Shown here piece by piece: positions 59,872 to 64,000 of a stretch of DNA of 64,000 nucleotides; positions within the stretch are counted from its first letter, which is position 1, and each line of letters starts with the position of its first letter. The DNA lies in NCBI GenBank assembly GCA_949357655.1, contig CASHTG010000019.1, positions 1,550,001-1,614,000 of the forward strand. Direction: 5' to 3'. The notes beneath the pieces are model-generated. The model made no database searches. It was not told the origin of the DNA and saw only the letters and a program-made list of their open reading frames with translations. The stretch comes from Parascedosporium putredinis (taxonomy: Eukaryota; Ascomycota; Sordariomycetes; Microascales; Microascaceae). The position numbers were made by a program, and so were the translations under genes.

Positions 59872-61868
59872 CACGACTGACTGACCTGTGCCTCGAACAA
59901 AAACGAAATAAAAATCGAACCTGGTTTTGCATTGCGTTGCCTCTCCCCCTTCCTTTTCCGTCAGCTTTGAGGCTCTGGCCGTCCGGCTTGGCTGTTAGCC
60001 GCTAATTTCGCAGTCTTGGCTTGCTTCGGCAGCAGATAGTCGACCTGGGCAATTATTCCCCGAGCCTGCACCACGCGCCGAACTGTATACGCTGGGCGAA
60101 AAGAACATTGAAGGGACGTCACCACTTGCAGCGCCAAGCCATGATTCCCTCTCCCGAATCGGCAGCGGCCACTCCAGCCCGGAAAAACAAGGGCTCTGAC
60201 GGCGGTAGGCGAGGAACCCTTCCGCAAGCCACACAAAAAGAGTGCCAGGAAATGGGAACAAAAGAGAAAAAGGGAAAAGGAAAAGAAAAATCTTGACGTA
60301 CGACGTCCTCTTAGCGCGGCCGCTACGGCGAGATGGAAGTCGAGAATCGAGGGCGAGGAGGTTGCCCCCAGCCAGAAGAGGAAATTGTGGGAGTGGGATG
60401 TGGACGGAGCCCACCGACGTGGGCGCACTACTAGCATTTCGACAGAAGTGGCAGAAGAGGCGAAGAGCGAAAGGGCGAAGTGTTGGGGGTGCCAGCAAGG
60501 AGAAGGCCGAAACAACTTGAAATTGTGGACGCTAAACACTAAAAAAAGAGACGAGGAGACGAGAGAGAAAAAGAGGAACCTCTCCACATGAATCTCGGGA
60601 CTATGTTGGAAACGGGCCTTCCGGTTGTGCGGTGGAAGGCTAAAGCGTTGGGCTTTTAGCTTTGGCTTTTGGAGAGACGCCCTGGAGTCCTGCCGGAAAT
60701 CATCAAATTGATCGTTTGAGTTGTGAGGTAAGTACGGAATTGGTGCTGGCGAGTACTTTGCTCGCACCAAATCACCCCTTCCGAACCACTAGAGGCGCGA
60801 CCGCCCTATCAGACAGCTCACCGGAGCGGGTTTTGCCTCCATCTGTCCACCCACGCCCTCGGCCGCGACTAACAAAACTCTGCTGGCACCGGGCTCAAGG
60901 AGGTCCACGGGCTCAGCGAGTCAGGAGCGACCCATTCCAATCAACCACTCCACTCCACGGCATGTTGTGTCGGATTGTGGGATTACAGGGTCCTGACCTT
61001 TCATGTCTTGTCTCTTTGTCATTTTTTTGTTGTGGGAGCAGATCGTCTCCGTCAAAATGGATCCAGATCTGTCCCATCTCACCACCACTCCTCCTAGTCC
61101 TCGGCTCACACGCACGCTGCGCGGACCACTTTCGCTGCTCCAACGGCAAAAGTCTGGAAGCCCGGCGGAGCTTAGTGGGAGTGGCTTTCCTGCTCCCCTT
61201 CGCCCCTTCCCCCGAATCTGTATGGTTCCCCATCTTCCCCGTGGGCCCCGACCACACCACGGCTACGACCAACAAAAGTAGTACTTGCAAGTGCGATGAT
61301 GGGATAGATGAGGGAGGTTTCGATCTACTTGTTGCCTGCTCGCTTTGATACGTGAAAGCCCTCCCTGCCCGGGTTGTACCCTTTGCCTTTCCAACCGGCC
61401 GTAGCACCCTTGTCCCGGAGGTACACTGCTTGTCCCCCTTGTCCCCTTCATCTCGTCATCGGCCTTCCTCGACCGTTGTTTCTAGCCCCCTCCCCCCTCG
61501 CATCCGCCCGTCCAGCGGAGCATGCGGAGCGCCATTCCCATTCTTCCGCTTGATTGACATTTCATTGCTTTCTCCCCGTTAAGCTTACACACGAAGAATG
61601 TGTACTTTGACCTTCTCCACAACTCCCTTTCCCCGGACCTGGCTACGACCAAACAGAGAAAAAGCAGTTCGAGTATACCTCTGGCAAAGCTATCCATCTT
61701 TTTCCCCCTCTATACACACACGCCCCCTTTTTGCCTCCGCCTCTTACCTCTACCTTCATTCCTCCTCTCCAAAGACGTACTCTCGTCTGCCTCCCCTCGT
61801 GCTAGTCCTTGGTCCCTCCGCTTGTTCGAACCCCTCCCCTTTCTCACCCTACCTCGCTTTACTTTTGA

Positions 61869-61875
61869 TATATAA
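61869..61875 (+). promoter_or_regulatory. TATA box (TATATAA) upstream of the Gpr1/Fun34 transporter
   Basis: TATATAA about 340 bases before the ATG at 62212, within a strongly pyrimidine-rich region typical of highly expressed mould genes. Confidence 0.45.
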
Positions 61876-62211
61876 CCCCGGCGTCTACCCCGAAGGATAA
61901 TAAGGCTATTTGTTGAATACTCCATCCCACAGTCACACACGCCCCACCCCCTCACCTCCGTCTTGGTAAACGATCCATTTCCTACTCCACTCAACATCTT
62001 TTTACCATAGCTCCCCTAGTTCTTGTTGAACATATAATAGCCCAGGGACCTTTCTCCAGGTTTTTTTCTTCCTTCTTCTTCGCCATCCTTTCTCAACCCA
62101 CCTCTCTCTCCCTCTCCCTGCTCAAGGATCGACTCTGGTAGTTTTCATATCCAGCCTTGCTTCACGCCTTCCTTCGAAAATTTCGTACGTCGTCGTCTTC
62201 CTTCGATCACA

Positions 62212-63149
62212 ATGGCCGAGCACGTTGCCCACCCCATCGAGAAGGACGAGCATGTTGCTGCTCCTACCAATGGCCTGCACCATGGCGGAATCAGGTACCA
62301 TGAGCAGCCCGGGTCCATGATCCACCCCAGCACGATCATGCTCGAGCACCGAAAGTTCGCCAACCCTGCTCCTCTCGGTCTCTGCGCTTTCGCCCTCACC
62401 ACGTTTGTCCTGTCTGCCGTGAACATGCACGCTCGTGGTGTCACCGCCCCCAACATCGCCCTCCCCTTGCCTTTGGCTATGGTGGTCTCGTCCAGCTCCT
62501 GGCTGGCATGTGGTACGTATAGGATTCCGAAACGCGAGCATAATCGTAAAAATGGGTCTCGCCGTGACGACTAACAAGCGCTCGCGGTACAGGAAATGGC
62601 TGTCGGTAACACATTCGGTGCCACTGCTCTCTCGTCCTATGGTGGTTTCTGGATTGCCTACGGTCTTCTCATCTCTCCCGGCTTCAACATCATCAACACC
62701 GAGGTTGGCCCCTACAAGGCTCACCCCTCCGATGTTGGTTCCGTTGTCGGCTTCTTCTTGACTGGCTGGTTCATCTTCACCACGCTCTTGCTGCTCTGCA
62801 CCCTCAAGTCCACCGTCATGTTCTTCCTCCTCTTCTTTACCCTTGACTTGGCCTTCCTCTTCCTCGCCTGCGAAAACTACGCCGCCAACCTCGGTGCTGC
62901 CGAGGCCAAGAACGCCCTTCAGATTTGCGGTGGTGTGTTTGGTATGCTGGCCGCTTTCCTGGCTTGGTACAATGCCCTCGCTGGTATTCAGGACTCTAGG
63001 TGAGTAAACCCCCTCTCGATAAGGCACCACTAGCGGGTTTAGTTATGCTAACTTCCCTCTAGCAACTCCTTCTTCCAGGTCCCCGTCTTCCCCTTCCCTG
63101 GTCTGACAAGGCCAAGGCCGATCGCGCCGCCAAGGACCACACCGTCTAA
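62212..63149 (+). CDS. Gpr1/Fun34/YaaH family acetate transporter (three frame breaks)
   Basis: A plasma-membrane protein of the family of Ady2/Ato1 (yeast) and AcpA (Aspergillus), mainly acetate/proton carriers. Three exons: 62212-62512, 62593-62999 and 63063-63149; about 265 residues with six membrane segments. The cytosolic N-terminus leads to the family signature KFANPAPLGLCAFALTTFVL. Then come GYGGLVQLLAGMW, EMAVGNTFGATALSSYGGFW, FFLTGWFIFTTLLLLCTLKS and the final segment CGGVFGMLAAFLAWYNALAG. The tail ends FPFPWSDKAKADRAAKDHTV. One C is missing near 62476 (before FGYGGL). One G is missing at the exon 2 acceptor (62593, W|EMAVG). One C is missing near 63098 (FPFP|WSDK). A TATA box and a CT-rich leader suggest strong expression. 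The family is certain; acetate as the substrate is inferred. Confidence 0.94.
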
Positions 63150-64000
63150 GGAAACGATCGATGCGATTTCTGCGTGTTGGAGGGGCCAAATTCACCGGAA
63201 GAAAAAGGATTGGGGCATGTCGAGCTTAATTACCGAAACGACGCTACGACGAACTTTCGCTCTTTTCTCCAAAAACATCGGACGATTTACTGCCATGGCA
63301 TTGTGAACAATTTTTCTTTTTTGGGTAGATACCTCTTGTTGTTTGGATTCTTTGCTTATATATATTTTTTTCACACAAACCCTCTCGTTGTGCTTGACAC
63401 AGAGGTAATTTACGATACCAAGTCGGTTGGGGGATATATTCGTTGTGATATACCATGAGAAGAGACCGTCATGGGACGGACGGATCATTCGAGGGACATG
63501 AGTCGACTCGCTGGGTGATCTCTTTTACTTGGTATATATGTCGGGCCTCCAATTGCCTTTTATCTATTCAATTTACTATGGTATGGAGATGAAACTATCC
63601 CATTGAAAAGAGCATTCGATTTTTTGGGCCGTGGTGCTTTGTTGTTTTCCTGTGCAGGTGCAAGTTGTCTTCCCTTCATGTTTGTATTGGTGCACGTTGG
63701 TGCGCCTATCTCAAGGCATCGCTTGTCGCTTGTCGTTTACATGGGTTTCTGGGGAGAGAAGAAATGATGTAGGGTAGTTCATTTCGGGACTGCGAAGGGA
63801 TCATGCGGGCCGCATTATTACAACGAAGCCCGTCGTCGATCGACGAACGTCGAGTGCCGTCTCTTGGCAAAGCTCGCCCGCCCCCAAGTCTTGGCGCTGG
63901 ACAGGCAGGGTGTTGATTTAGAGTGGGTCAAAATGAGCGATTCTCCCCCATCCCTCCTGCTTGTTGGACGACATCAAGGACGCGAAGGCAAGTTGATGAA
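63150..64000. other. 3' flank of the transporter gene, window edge
   Basis: AT-rich 3' untranslated sequence up to about 63640, then intergenic sequence to the window end. No gene seen. Confidence 0.55.

Larger units (their letters stand above)
51299..62211. other. Intergenic, 11 kb, no gene supported
   Basis: The longest empty stretch in the window. Open frames here reach 269 codons (minus strand, 59961-60770). None has a recognisable motif, signal peptide or credible splicing. It contains a 17-18-base A run near 56030-56047, an orphan TATATAAA at 59864-59871, and a pyrimidine-rich leader from about 61430 to the ATG at 62212 with a TATA box at 61869. I see no transposon ends or tRNA. Confidence 0.5.

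Noticed and set aside
59961..60770. A 269-codon minus-strand frame in the long intergenic stretch
   Set aside because: No domain, no plausible signal peptide or splicing, and Phe/Ser/Arg-biased composition. I could not support it, though its length merits a homology search.

Overview
The window is nuclear DNA of a filamentous ascomycete (Pezizomycotina, most likely a Sordariomycete). Its genes are split by short introns with GT..AG ends and CTAAC-type branch points. It encodes fungal-specific proteins (an AA9 lytic polysaccharide monooxygenase, a CE15 glucuronoyl esterase, Rcf1, Swc3, a Gpr1/Fun34/YaaH transporter). I support 17 protein-coding genes in 64 kb. I see no convincing tRNA, rRNA, CRISPR array or intact transposon.

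Layout. 2.0-16.3 kb is sparse and carries three secreted-protein genes: an Ala/Gly/Asn-repeat protein (-), the CE15 esterase (-) and the AA9 LPMO (+). 16.8-28.7 kb is a dense housekeeping block: MSH6 (-), histone N-acetyltransferase NatD (-), a LYR-motif protein (+), mitochondrial bL36m (-), threonine deaminase ILV1 (-) and RCF1 (+). At 30.0-30.6 kb lies a small secreted protein with an extremely His-rich tail (-). 33.2-42.4 kb holds SWC3 (-), an ABHD12/Bem46-like hydrolase (+) with an 8-nt microexon, N-myristoyltransferase (+) and a second alpha/beta hydrolase (-). 43.9-47.0 kb is a large membrane-anchored ZZ-finger/EF-hand protein (+). 49.2-51.3 kb is a secreted protein with a Gly/Asn-to-Arg-Gly linker (+). 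51.3-62.2 kb is an 11-kb stretch with no gene I can support. The window ends with the Gpr1/Fun34 transporter (+).

How the genes relate. There is no biosynthetic cluster. AA9 and CE15 both act on lignocellulose but are 5.8 kb apart. Four genes serve mitochondria or respiration (LYRM, bL36m, RCF1 and ILV1), and two act on chromatin (NatD, SWC3). Divergent pairs share upstream regions: NatD/LYRM, ILV1/RCF1 and SWC3/ABHD12-like.

The most important caution is about sequence quality. Thirteen of the 17 genes are interrupted by single-base frame breaks. I count about 30 in about 22 kb of coding sequence, 27 of them apparent deletions, and most sit in short C/G or A runs. In each case the reading frame picks up exactly one base away. 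This looks like unpolished long-read assembly error, not mass pseudogenisation, so I annotate these as genes with frame breaks. Protein lengths given for them assume one base restored or removed at each break.
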